This document shows, piece by piece, positions 45,903 through 56,244 of a DNA stretch of 64,000 nt. The translations under genes were made by a program, and so were the position numbers. The DNA comes from a bacterium. GTDB taxonomy: Bacteria > Joyebacterota > Joyebacteria > Joyebacterales > Joyebacteraceae. The first letter of the stretch is position 1, and the number at the start of each line of letters is the position of its first letter. The notes under the pieces were generated by a model, which was not told the DNA's origin, ran no database searches, and saw only the letters and a list, made by a program, of their open reading frames with translations. The stretch spans positions 248,001-312,000 of the forward strand of contig JALGZK010000002.1 in NCBI GenBank assembly GCA_025774935.1. The letters are read 5' to 3'.

Positions 45903-48900
45903 ATGCAGTGCCGTGTCAGCCGGGCCTCGGCGATGGTGCTCGCCCTGCTCCTCGTCGGCTCTCTTTCGGCGGCGGCCGGGGCCGCGCCGCCGGGGCAGTA
46001 TCCGTGCGAGCAGGACCTGATCGAGGTGATGTTCGAACGGGATTCCGAGGTGCGGCTCCGGGAGCACGGTCTGGTTGATCGCGCGACGGACGCCTTGGCC
46101 GGGATCAATGAAGCCCTCGAGCCGCTCGCCTGGCACGAGTGGCGCAGGGCCATCGACGTGCCCGAGAGCCGCCTTGACGAGCTGCACGAAGAGGGGGAGG
46201 CGAATACGCGCAAGTGGCTCTACAACATGAACAACATCTACCGGCTCCGCATCCCGCCCGGCGAGGACGTCTGGCAGGTGAGCCGTGAGCTGGAGACCCT
46301 CCCGGGCGTCCACATGGCCTACCCGGTCCCGCTTCCCACGCCGCCGCCCCTGCCGGACGACTACGAGTGGCAGCAGGGGTACCTCGATCCGTCGAGCGAC
46401 GTCCCGAGCGGCGTCAATGCGGAGTACTCGTGGACCCTCAACGGGGGGGACGGCACCGGGGTCACCGTCTGCGACATCGAGTATGACTGGAACTACGACC
46501 ACGGCGACCTCACGAAAGCCGTGGGCTCGCAGATCATGTCGGACACGTCGGACCCCTTCAATGACCAGGAGCACGGGACGGCCGTGATCGGGGTCATGGT
46601 CTCCGACGACAACGGGTGGGGCACGACGGGAATCTGCAAGAGCGCGGGGCTTCTGACCGCCGGAACTTACTACGGCACGCCGACGCCCGAGTGGAACGTC
46701 GCCGGCGCGATCGCGGCCGCGACCGACACGCTCGAGGCTGGCGACGTGATCGTCCTCGAGCAGCAGTGGGACTACTACGGTGGAGGCACCTACATCCCGA
46801 TCGAGTGGTGGGGCGCGACTTATCCTGTGAGCCAGGGGTACAGCTCTGTCTACATCGCGATCGAGAACGCGGTCGCTGTCGGGATCCACGTCGTGGAGGC
46901 CGGTGGAAACGGCGGAGTCGACACCGGCGCCCTCACCTGGTACGGGGACTCCGGCGCGATCATCGTGGGCGCTGGCGGCGCCAGTATCGGCCCGAACGCC
47001 GATCTCCAGCGGCTCTCCTTCTCGAGCTACGGCGGCCGCTTCAATCTCCAGGGCTGGGGCGAGAACGTCGTGACGACCGGCTACAACGATCTCTACGACG
47101 ACGAAGGCGAGAACTACTACTACACTGCCATCTTCAGCGGGACGTCGAGCGCGACGCCGGTGGTCGCGGGCGCGGTGGCCTGTTGCGTCGGATACTGGAA
47201 GGGACTCGGCTGGGACGCGAGCCTTCTGACCCCGTCCCACCTCCGCTCGATTCTGACGTGGACCGGAACTCCACAGAACTGGTCGGTCACAGGTCAGATC
47301 GGTCCGCGCCCGAACGTGCGCGCTGCGGACTCGCTTCTCGTTCAGGAGGAGGTCGAGTGGGCCGACGCGAGCGCGGCCCCGCACTCGAACGAAGGGGGAG
47401 GCAGCGGCGGGATCGCGTGGGGCGACTACGACGGCGACGGCGACCAGGACATCTACGTTTCGAGCTACTGGAACCCGAACAAGCTGTACAGGAACGATGG
47501 GTTCGGGAACTTCGCCGACGTGACGGCGAGCCCTCTCGACGACGCGTCCGGGAACACCGTCTCTGCCTGGGGCGACTACGACAACGACGGCGACCTGGAC
47601 TTGTACCTCGGGTGCGACGGGTACGCGAACAAGCTGCTCCGGAACGACGGGACCGGCGGGTTTACCGACGTCACAAGCGGTCCTCTAGGCGACATACAGG
47701 GCGCGTCCTCGCTCGCCTGGGTCGACTACGACAACGACGGGAACGTCGATCTCTACATCGGCAACTACGACAGCGGGAATGTCCTTCTCAAGAACAACGG
47801 GGACGGCACCTTCTCGGATGCGACCACAGGCGGACTCGGAGACGCGACGGGTGATGGCGCCGTTGTGTGGGGCGACTACGACAGCGACGGTGACCAGGAT
47901 CTCTACCTCGCGAACGGATGGGCGGCGAACAAGCTCTTCCGGAACGACGGAGCGGGTAGCTTCACAGACGTCACGACGGGCCCCCTCGGCGACACCGGCT
48001 ACGGCATCGCCGCGGCCTGGGGCGACTACGACAACGACGAAGACCTCGATCTCTTCATCGTCAATAACGGAGAGAACGACGTCCTGCTCAGGAACGACGG
48101 GGGGACGACGTTCACCGACGTAACGAGCGGACCTCTCGTGGGACGCGGGTACGAGTTCGGGTGCACGTGGGGCGACTACGACAACGACGGCGACCTCGAC
48201 CTGTACATATCGATGGGCTACTGCTGCAACCAGCTCCTCCGGAACGACGGCGGCGACACCTTCGTCGACCGCACGACCGGGCCCCTAGGAGACTGGCAGG
48301 AGTACAGCCTCGGAACGGGGTTCGCCGACTACGACTCCGATGGGGACGTCGACCTATACGTTGGGAACCAAGGCACGTGGGATCTGAGCAGGCTGTTCCG
48401 GAACGAGATCGGGAGCTCGAACAACTGGATCCACGTGACCCTCGAGGGAACCGAGTCGAATCGTGCGGCGATCGGTGCACGAGTGCGAGTGGTCACGGGA
48501 CGGGGGTCGCAGATCCGGGAGGTGTCCGGCGGGTCAGGGTTCCGGTCGCAGGATTCGATGACGGCCGAGTTCGGACTCGGGTCGCAGACGGTCGTCGACA
48601 GCATCATCGTGAACTGGCCGTCCGGGAACACGGATGTCGTGACGACGCTGGTCGCGAACCAGTTCGTAATCCTGACGGAGACCGGGACGTCGGTCTCGGG
48701 GGGCGAACCACTCTCATTCAGGCTCCTCCCGAACACACCCAACCCGTTCTCGGAGAGCACTCTCATCCGGTACGATCTTCCGCAGTCGGCGGAGGTCACG
48801 CTCGCAATCTACGACCTTTCGGGCCGTAGGGTACGGACGCTCCTTTCGTCCGCGGTCCGTGCGCCTGGCGGGCATGAAGCTCGCTGGGGCGGGCGCGACG

Positions 48901-48992
48901 ACACCGGGAGCGCGGTGGCGTCGGGCGTCTATTTCGTGAAGCTCGAGGCGGGCGCCGATGTCGAACGCAGGCGCCTGGTCTTCCTGAAGTAG
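45903..48992 (+). CDS. Secreted S8 (subtilisin-like) peptidase with seven VCBS/FG-GAP repeats, ASPIC/UnbV domain and FlgD-like C-terminal sorting domain
   Basis: Signal peptide; D (VTVCDIEYDW), H (DQEHGTAVIGVM), S (SGTSSATPVVAGAV); WGDYDNDGDLDLY repeats; ASPIC/UnbV-like region; C terminus GVYFVKLEAGADVERRRLVFLK. Confidence 0.88.
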   Translation: MQCRVSRASAMVLALLLVGSLSAAAGAAPPGQYPCEQDLIEVMFERDSEVRLREHGLVDRATDALAGINEALEPLAWHEWRRAIDVPESRLDELHEEGEANTRKWLYNMNNIYRLRIPPGEDVWQVSRELETLPGVHMAYPVPLPTPPPLPDDYEWQQGYLDPSSDVPSGVNAEYSWTLNGGDGTGVTVCDIEYDWNYDHGDLTKAVGSQIMSDTSDPFNDQEHGTAVIGVMVSDDNGWGTTGICKSAGLLTAGTYYGTPTPEWNVAGAIAAATDTLEAGDVIVLEQQWDYYGGGTYIPIEWWGATYPVSQGYSSVYIAIENAVAVGIHVVEAGGNGGVDTGALTWYGDSGAIIVGAGGASIGPNADLQRLSFSSYGGRFNLQGWGENVVTTGYNDLYDDEGENYYYTAIFSGTSSATPVVAGAVACCVGYWKGLGWDASLLTPSHLRSILTWTGTPQNWSVTGQIGPRPNVRAADSLLVQEEVEWADASAAPHSNEGGGSGGIAWGDYDGDGDQDIYVSSYWNPNKLYRNDGFGNFADVTASPLDDASGNTVSAWGDYDNDGDLDLYLGCDGYANKLLRNDGTGGFTDVTSGPLGDIQGASSLAWVDYDNDGNVDLYIGNYDSGNVLLKNNGDGTFSDATTGGLGDATGDGAVVWGDYDSDGDQDLYLANGWAANKLFRNDGAGSFTDVTTGPLGDTGYGIAAAWGDYDNDEDLDLFIVNNGENDVLLRNDGGTTFTDVTSGPLVGRGYEFGCTWGDYDNDGDLDLYISMGYCCNQLLRNDGGDTFVDRTTGPLGDWQEYSLGTGFADYDSDGDVDLYVGNQGTWDLSRLFRNEIGSSNNWIHVTLEGTESNRAAIGARVRVVTGRGSQIREVSGGSGFRSQDSMTAEFGLGSQTVVDSIIVNWPSGNTDVVTTLVANQFVILTETGTSVSGGEPLSFRLLPNTPNPFSESTLIRYDLPQSAEVTLAIYDLSGRRVRTLLSSAVRAPGGHEARWGGRDDTGSAVASGVYFVKLEAGADVERRRLVFLK
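47410..48372 (+). repeat. Seven tandem VCBS/FG-GAP repeats of about 50 aa
   Basis: Seven occurrences of [WF]xDYDxDxxxDxxx, from WGDYDGDGDQDIYV to FADYDSDGDVDLYV. Confidence 0.8.
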
Positions 48993-49043
48993 ATGGTCTG
49001 GCTGGACGCCCTCCGTGCCGGCCTATCCCACGCCATCAACGCC

Positions 49044-49080
49044 GACTCCCGCGGCAGCTGCCGCGGGAGTCCTTCTTTGA
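49044..49080 (+). terminator. Terminator after the S8 peptidase gene
   Basis: GACTCCCGCGGCAG/CTGCCGCGGGAGTC perfect 28-bp palindrome (49044-49071) followed by CTTCTTTGA. Confidence 0.6.
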
Positions 49081-49212
49081 CGGGTGCCTCGCCCGCTCCG
49101 GCCGGTCACCTCAGCCGTCGCCTCAGTCGCCCGCTCCGCGGGCAGGAGGTGAGGGAGTGTGGTGTCGGGATGGATGACCCGCCGGCTCATCCTGTCCCAA
49201 CTGGGAGGGTAA

Positions 49213-52200
49213 GTGATGAAGTTCGCGCCCGTGACGATTCTCATGACTGGCCTCGTCCTCGTGCTCTGTGCCGGGGTGGGCACCACGAAGAACGCAGTCG
49301 AGGAAGATGTCCCAATGCGAGACGGTGTCTCGCTGAGGGCGAGCCTCGTGAGGAATCCGGCCGAGGCCCGCGCCGAAGCTGTGTACGAATCCGGGAACGA
49401 GCTCTACGGCCCGGGGACTCAGGAGAGGGCGGATCCCGTTTGGATCTACGAGGCCAACTTCGATCTGGATGGCGGAGGCTGGACCTCGTACGACATGAGC
49501 TACGGTGTCGATCAGGTCCACCCCAAGGAGAACTTCTGGGGCCGCGACACGGTCCGCATGCGTCCGCTCGACCCTGCCTTCGACTACCTCGACGACCCCA
49601 TCAACCCGGACGGAGTCCCCTACAGCTGGTGGTGCGGGACGACCAACGACTGCTGGGAGCAGTCTCGCGGGTACGGAAACGACTGGGAATGCTCCCTCGA
49701 GCGCCACTTCGACGCCGCGGATCTCCCGACCGGCACCGGCTTACTCTGGGTCGAGTTCGACCAGCGCTTCGCGATGGATGCGCGCCAGAACATCGGGGAC
49801 TTTGGGTACTTCGAGGTGTCGAGGGACGGCTTCGACACGTGGGAGTCGTTCGGATGGGAAGAAGGTCTGTTCGGGATTCCCCCGTACGTTGCGCACAACA
49901 CGGTCCCCGTCGGAGGCGGGGATCCTCACGACTGGGACAGCGCCACCTACGGCCACGTATCGCTCGACCTATGGGAGTATGCGGCCCAGCACATCGACGT
50001 CCGCTTCAGGTTCAGATCGGACAACACCCACTCCTGCGCGGACGATCCAGTCAACGCGAGGAAGTCGAGTGAGGACGGTGCATGGCAGATTGATAACATC
50101 ACATTCTACGATGGTCCCCCGGGGTGGCCAGGTCGCGAAGTGCTCTGGAGCGACGATTGCGAGACGGGCGAGAACGGGTGGACTCACGACTTCCGCCCGT
50201 CAAACTGGCACTCGGGTCAGCAGTTCGCGTGGGGTATGTTGGGGACACCCCCCTTCTTGACGGGCGCCGACTACTCGTGCGGTACGCCGCCATCGGGAAG
50301 CGGAGTGTGGTGGTCGGCCCATCCTGGTCCGCAGATGGCGAACTGGGCGTGGACGTGGCTCGTGAGTCCGCCGATCGACATCAGCGGGCTTCCCCCCGAC
50401 GCGACACTCGTAGCCCAGTGGAACATGTGGATCGACTTCCCTGCTAACTCACACACCAGCTACAGCCTCTCCCTTGCGTCGTGCGACAGCCCAGACGTCG
50501 ATAGAGATCTCTCGCTCTTCGTCGATGAGCAGCCGGGCTGATGGTACGGAGGGCCGTTCTGGGGCACCTGGGGCGACAACTGGGACGCCTTCGCCGGGAA
50601 CGACTGGCTCGCGATCATGTGGCAGGTTGGAAGCTCTCAGCCGCCCGAGCCCGGCGTTGAGAACGGCACCGGGATGTTCCTGAACTGGATGAAGGTCGGG
50701 TATCTCGAAGGCGGAGGGGTCACGTTCGACCGCGATGAGTGGAACGCGTTCAACGACTGGTGGAGGGACGATTTCAGTGGTCCGCGCGACGACGAGGAGC
50801 GAATTCAGGTCACGAGTGATATCGATCCGGGCAGCGAGTCCCTGACGCTCTGGGCGAGAAACGCCGGGGATCCCGTCTGGACTCCTTACCCGTGCACCCG
50901 AGAGAACCCCGGCACCGACTGGTGGATCGGGCCGGCACCGCTCGTTGAGATCGGCGACGCCGGCATGGACGGGGGCGAGATTCACTACTACTACGCGGTG
51001 TACGACGCGGGGGAGCTTGCGGCGACGTACCCGGATGGTGCTCCAGGCACCGACGAGCCCGGTGAGCGGAGGTACCTCGAGTTCTCGCTTCTGCCTACTA
51101 CGAACCCGGGAACCGGGGAGCCTCCCGAAGTTCTCCTCGTCGACAAGCACGGCCGCAGGACCCCGGGCGAGGGCCGCGACTACGCGCACTACTCCGAGTA
51201 CTACTATCGCGAGGCGCTGGAGATTATGGGATACGTCGATGCGGAGGGGAATCCCCTGTATGACGTGTACGACGTCGAGGTCCCCACGGCGACCAACGAA
51301 AAGTCGGACGGCCCCCCGTCGGGGCTCCTGGACCACTACGACACCGTGTTCTGGTGTACGAGCGACGTGCCCACCGCCGGCGTCAAGTCAGTTGACGCGC
51401 AGAACCTGATGGACTGGCTGAATATGGGAATGCCGACCGCACCGCGGTCTCTGTGGCTGACAGGCAACAACAACAACACGGAGCTGGCCTCGGGCGATGC
51501 CACCCAGCAGGCCTTCCAAGTTACGTACCTGACGACGGGGTTCGTGCGGGGTTCGGTGGTCGCCCCTGACCCGCCGACCCACGAGAGTCACCCCAACCTC
51601 TGGCCGGGCCTCGTTGACAACCCGGGCGGCGAGTTCGTCTTCATGGACAGCGACGACGGTGCGTGTATCCTCGCTGGTGACTGCCCACTCATGCCGGAGT
51701 TCGACGTCGTGTTTCCACTCATCGGGGAGGCTGTTGCCGACTACGAGATTCTTGAAGGTGGAGAGCCCACCAGATACTCGGCGGGCGTGGCGAACGCCTA
51801 TGAGGGCTGGTACTCCGTCGTGAACCTCGGCTTCGGGCTGGAGTTCATGATGGACAGCATCGTAGAAGAGGGAGGGCGGACGGAGTACACATATGTCTCT
51901 GGCGTCCACGACCGCGTGAACCTCGTGGAGAACGTCGTGGCTGAGTACTTCGAAGAGCCCCCGACCGGCGAACCGACGGGCGTCGTGGTCGACGAGCGCA
52001 GGAACGAACTCAGTCAGGCGTACCCCAATCCCTTCAATCCACTCACGAAGATCACGTACAGCGTGAAGGATGCTGGCCGAGTGACGATTCGGATCTACAA
52101 CGTGGCAGGGCGGGAGGTGAGAACTCTTCTTGATACCGAGATGGCTGCCGGTACATCGGGCTACGCGGTGTGGGACGGCTTGGATGACGCAGGCAAGCAG

Positions 52201-52278
52201 TGCGGGACGGGCGTGTACCTCTACAGCATTGAAGCGCCCGGGTTCGCGAGTTCGAAGAAGATGATCATGATGAAGTGA
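49213..52278 (+). pseudogene. Secreted protein with FlgD-like C-terminal sorting domain, interrupted by one in-frame TGA (two ORFs in the same frame)
   Basis: ORF 49213..50541 (signal peptide MMKFAPVTILMTGLVLVLCAGVGTT) ends in TGA at 50539-50541; the same frame stays open from 50542 to 52278. C terminus GVYLYSIEAPGFASSKKMIMMK. Confidence 0.7.
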
Positions 52279-52461
52279 TTGAGTGCGGCCAGGATTGCGT
52301 CGTTCTCTCCGTGCTTCCGTCGCATCGCTGCGGGAGGCCACTTTCTTCCGCATGGGTCGGCCCGGTGCAGCGCTCCGGAAGCAACGAAGGCGGGCGAAGA
52401 TGTCCTCTCCGCCCGCCGTTTCGTCCATGAAGAGCGGCCCGAGTCTCCGGACCAGTCCGAG

Positions 52462-53796
52462 TTACGCAGTCGCCTCTGCCGTCTCCATGCTCGCGTCCTC
52501 GATGCCGAGCACTTCGCGGTAGCCCTCCATGTCCATGAACCCATGGCCGCTCACGTTGAAGGCGATGACCTTCTCCTCGCCCGTCTCCTTGCACTTGAGC
52601 GCCTCGTCGACCGCGCAGCAGACGCTGTACGCAGACTCCGGCGCAGGCAGGAAGCCCTCGGAGCGGATGAACCTAAGCGTGTTCTCGAACACGTGCTTCT
52701 CGTCCTGCGGGTACGCCACCGTGTCGATGTAGCCCTTGTTCCTGAGCAGGCTCAGGATCGGCGAGCAACCGTGGTAGCGGAGGCCGTCTCCCTTGATCGG
52801 CTCCATCGACGTCTGGTGACCGAGCGTGTACATCTTGAGGAGCGGCGTGATCTCCGCATGGTCGGCGAAGTCGTACTTGTACTCGCCCTGGAGGTTCGGC
52901 GCGGCCTGGCTCTGCGCCGCGATGAACTGGGTCTTTTTGCCCTTCGTCAGGACGTCGCCGATAAACGGGAGCACGAACCCGCCGAAGTTGCTGCCGCCAC
53001 CAAGGCACGAGATCATGAGATCGGGGTAGTCGCCCGCCTTCTCGAACTGCTTCTGCGTCTCGAGCCCGATGATCGTCTGGTGCATCAGGACGTGGTTCAG
53101 CACCGAGCCGAGGCTGTAGGCGGCCTTCGGGTCGTTCTGCGCGTCCTCGAGTCCCTCGGAGATCGCGATGCCGAGCGAGCCGGGGTGGTCGGGATCCACG
53201 CTGCAGAGGCGCCTGCCGCACTCGGTCTGCATGCTCGGCGACGCGTGCACGTCGGCGCCCAGGAGCTTGATGAACGCGAGGCGCGCCGACTTCCACCTGT
53301 AGACCGCGCGCACCCAGTAGACCGTGCACTTGAGGCCGGTCAGCGCGGCGGCGTACGCGAGAGCCGTTCCCCACTGTCCCGCGCCCGTCTCCGTCGCAAG
53401 CCGCTCGTAGCCCTCCTCGCGCGCATAGTACGCCTGCGCGAGCGCGGTGTTGACCTTGTGGCTTCCCGTCGGGCTGTAGAACTCCGACTTGTAGTAGAGC
53501 CTCGCGGGCGTGCCGAGCGCCTTCTCGAGCCCGTACGCACGGAAGAGGGGACGCGGCCTGCCGGCCTGCTTGTAGAGATCCTGCAGACCCTCCGGGATGT
53601 CGACCCAGCTGTCGGTCGAGAACTCCTGGCCGAGGCACGTCTTGATGAGGAGGTTCGGGAGGTTCTCGACGCGGGACGGTCCTTCTTCCGGATCCAGGGG
53701 TGGAGGAAGCGGTTCGGGCAGGTCGGGGAGGATGTTGTACCAGCGCTTCGGGAGCTCGTCCATCGTGAGCCTGATCTGCCTCTCCTTCGTCGGCAT
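52462..53796 (-). CDS. trpB: TrpB2-type tryptophan synthase beta chain-like PLP enzyme
   Basis: 444 aa; RPRPLFRAYGLEKALGTPARLYYKSEFYSPTGSHKVNTALAQAYYA; ATETGAGQWGTALAYAAAL; CLGGGSNFGGF. Confidence 0.92.
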   Translation of the reverse strand: MPTKERQIRLTMDELPKRWYNILPDLPEPLPPPLDPEEGPSRVENLPNLLIKTCLGQEFSTDSWVDIPEGLQDLYKQAGRPRPLFRAYGLEKALGTPARLYYKSEFYSPTGSHKVNTALAQAYYAREEGYERLATETGAGQWGTALAYAAALTGLKCTVYWVRAVYRWKSARLAFIKLLGADVHASPSMQTECGRRLCSVDPDHPGSLGIAISEGLEDAQNDPKAAYSLGSVLNHVLMHQTIIGLETQKQFEKAGDYPDLMISCLGGGSNFGGFVLPFIGDVLTKGKKTQFIAAQSQAAPNLQGEYKYDFADHAEITPLLKMYTLGHQTSMEPIKGDGLRYHGCSPILSLLRNKGYIDTVAYPQDEKHVFENTLRFIRSEGFLPAPESAYSVCCAVDEALKCKETGEEKVIAFNVSGHGFMDMEGYREVLGIEDASMETAEATA

Positions 53797-53933
53797 GCGT
53801 GCCTCCTTAGGATCTGTGAGCGCCTAGTGTCCGGGATGCATCGAGTGTCGCAGGTGGGGGACCCTCAATCAAGCGCGAACCACGGCCGGGCACCGTCGCG
53901 AGCGGTCGGGAGCCGTTCGCTCGCGCGGCGAGC

Positions 53934-54296
53934 CTACTCGATTACCTCTTCGTCTTCACTCCGCCACGGCGGGTCGACGATGCAGAGGAACGCGAGGTCG
54001 ACGCCGGCCTCGTTCTTGATCCACTGAACCTCACCGGCGGGGATGTAGACCGTCTGTCCTGCCTCCACGGTCTCGCTCTCGTCCCCGACGTGCATGAGCC
54101 CCGTCCCGTACAGAACGTAGTACACCTCCGATGCGGCGAGCTTGTGCCTTCGCGACGCTTCGCCCGGGTGGAGCAGCGCGAGCGCGAGGCTGTAGCCGAG
54201 GTGCACGCCGTCCCGGATCGGATGGAGAATCTCGCGGAGCTCGGTGCCGTCTCCGGCCTCGATCGGGTCGATCGTGGCGACGTCCTTGACCAGCAT
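53934..54296 (-). CDS. Cupin-domain protein
   Basis: Start taken at ATG 54296 (MLVKDVATIDPIE) preceded by CCGGAGGCCAC; LHPGEASRRHKLAASEVYYVLYGTGLMHVGDE. Confidence 0.85.
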   Translation of the reverse strand: MLVKDVATIDPIEAGDGTELREILHPIRDGVHLGYSLALALLHPGEASRRHKLAASEVYYVLYGTGLMHVGDESETVEAGQTVYIPAGEVQWIKNEAGVDLAFLCIVDPPWRSEDEEVIE

Positions 54297-54514
54297 GTGG
54301 CCTCCGGCGGGAACTTCCCAAAATGAGTCAGTTGTAAAGTCGCTACGCTCCCCGATTCTGCCAGAAGGAAGGGGAGGCCGCAAGCTCGTGGCCTATGGGG
54401 GCGTTGCGCGCACAAACCTTCACTTGCGCGCCCTAGGGCAGTTGCGATAGACTTTTCGGCGTTCCCAACGACTCAACTGAGGAGAGGAACTCTTCAAGAA
54501 AGAGGAGGTGTGGC

Positions 54515-55921
54515 ATGTTGCGCACGGCTGTCGTGTCGCTTCTCGTTCTGGCGCTCTTTGCTCCCGCGGCGCTCGCGGGTCAGGGCGACGCCCAGCTCGG
54601 CGTCGGTCTCGTCGGGGGCTGGTACCAGCCCTCGGGTGGCGACAACGACTACGAGAAGTCCGGCTACACTTTGGGCGTGACGCTCATGAAGCCGGTGAAC
54701 GATGCACTCTGGTTCGCCTTCGACTACCGCTACGGCACCAGCAGCGGCGAGGAGCCATCGGTATCGTCGCCCGGAGCGCTCGGCGTCAGAAGCTCCGACG
54801 ACTTCACAACCAAGTGGAGCATGTTCGAGCTCACGACTCTGTACAAGTTCAGTACCGAGAAGAGCTTCCAGCCGTGGATCTCCGGCGGGTTCGGTCTGAC
54901 CTCCTGGCAGGTCGAAGACGAAGACGGCTCCGTCCCTGATGGGTATAACACAGACGGCAAGGTCAAGAGGCTCAGCGGAACCAACTTCACGTTCATCGCC
55001 GGACTCGGCATGGACTTCTTCGTAACGGAGGCCGTCGCCCTGACCGTCGGTGGGAAGTACCGCTACCTCTTCGATCAGGAAGTCGACAACGTCGGCTACA
55101 GCTCGATGTACGGTCCGGGCTTCGTCGACGCGAACACGTCGTCGTTCGAGGTCTTCGGCGGCGTCTACTGGTACATCGGCGGCGGCGACTGTGACGGCGA
55201 CGGCATCTATGGGCGGAACGACCTGTGCTGGCGCGATCCCGAGGACTTCGACGGGTTCGAGGACGAGGACGGCTGTCCGGATCCCGATAACGACATGGAC
55301 GGCTACCTCGACATGTACGACAAGTGCCCCGATGAGGCCGAGGACTTCGACGGCGATGACGACGAGGACGGCTGTCCGGACATCGACAGGGACGGCGATG
55401 GCATCCTCGACATGAACGACAAGTGCCCGGACAAGCCGGAGGATTTCGACGGGTTCATGGACGAGGACGGCTGCCCCGATCCGGACAACGATGGGGACGG
55501 CGTTCCGGACTCGCGGGACGAGTGCCCGAACACGCCGAAGGGCGTGGTCGTCGGTCCGAACGGGTGTCCGCTGCCGAAGGTCGAGCTCATCGCTGTCATG
55601 GTCAACTTCGAGTTCGACAAGGACGACATCACCGACCAAGCTGCCGCGAAGCTCGACGCTGTCGTTGAGATGATGAAGAAGGACGAGGACATCACTGTGG
55701 AGATCGCGGGACACGCCGACGACGTCGGCACCGCCGGATACAACCAGGCGCTCTCCGAGCGTCGTGCGGCGGCAGTCGAGGCCTACCTCGAGGGCGGCGG
55801 AATCGACGTGGACCGGGTTGTCACGGTCGGATACGGCGACACGGACCCGCTCGTGCCCAACGAGACGGATGAGGGCCGCGCCGAGAACAGGCGCGCCGTG
55901 ATCACTCCGAGCAGGGACTAG
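54515..55921 (+). CDS. OmpA-family outer-membrane protein with thrombospondin type-3 repeats
   Basis: Signal peptide; beta-barrel-like N-terminal region; DxDxDGxxD repeats (CPDPDNDMDGYLDMYDKCPD...); OmpA-like AGHADDVGTAGYNQALSERRAAAVEAYL. Confidence 0.9.
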   Translation: MLRTAVVSLLVLALFAPAALAGQGDAQLGVGLVGGWYQPSGGDNDYEKSGYTLGVTLMKPVNDALWFAFDYRYGTSSGEEPSVSSPGALGVRSSDDFTTKWSMFELTTLYKFSTEKSFQPWISGGFGLTSWQVEDEDGSVPDGYNTDGKVKRLSGTNFTFIAGLGMDFFVTEAVALTVGGKYRYLFDQEVDNVGYSSMYGPGFVDANTSSFEVFGGVYWYIGGGDCDGDGIYGRNDLCWRDPEDFDGFEDEDGCPDPDNDMDGYLDMYDKCPDEAEDFDGDDDEDGCPDIDRDGDGILDMNDKCPDKPEDFDGFMDEDGCPDPDNDGDGVPDSRDECPNTPKGVVVGPNGCPLPKVELIAVMVNFEFDKDDITDQAAAKLDAVVEMMKKDEDITVEIAGHADDVGTAGYNQALSERRAAAVEAYLEGGGIDVDRVVTVGYGDTDPLVPNETDEGRAENRRAVITPSRD

Positions 55922-55966
55922 CGGCGGGCCGGGCGGAGACGTCCGACACGCGATCTGCGAAGAAAA

Positions 55967-56009
55967 GGGGGGAGCAAGGGCCCGCGGGCCCTGCTCCCCC
56001 TGTCTCATT
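55967..56009 (+). terminator. Terminator after the OmpA-family gene
   Basis: GGGGGAGCAAGGGCCCGC / GCGGGCCCTGCTCCCCC, about 17-bp stem with one bulge, followed by TGTCTCATT. Confidence 0.65.
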
Positions 56010-56244
56010 CTCGGAAGGGATCCCGTGAGCCCCCGGGCAGGCCCAGCGCTTGGGGGTTCCTGGCCACCAGCCGGGCCCGGCCGAACGCCGCCCCGCCCGC
56101 CCCCGTGGCACGCCCCTTGCTAGATTAACGGGCAGAGTTAGGACTTCAGGGCCTTCGGCGGGCCGTGCAGGTGGCCGGGGCGGGGAGACATGTGTCTCCG
56201 CGTGCTGTCCCACATCTCCGTGTCCGCCTGCGGGGGGAGCGCGC

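Noticed and set aside
50539-50541. Reassigned genetic code (TGA as Trp or Gly) as the explanation for the interrupted gene
   Set aside because: TGA ends other intact genes in the window (e.g. rsmG, parB), and only one internal TGA was found.
50542-50600. SECIS-like hairpin downstream of the in-frame TGA
   Set aside because: No convincing stem with the expected spacing was visible by eye, though a folding program should be run.
54508-54939. Alternative 143-aa ORF overlapping the start of the OmpA-family gene
   Set aside because: Frame-shifted relative to the signal-peptide-bearing OmpA-TSP3 ORF and lacks any domain.
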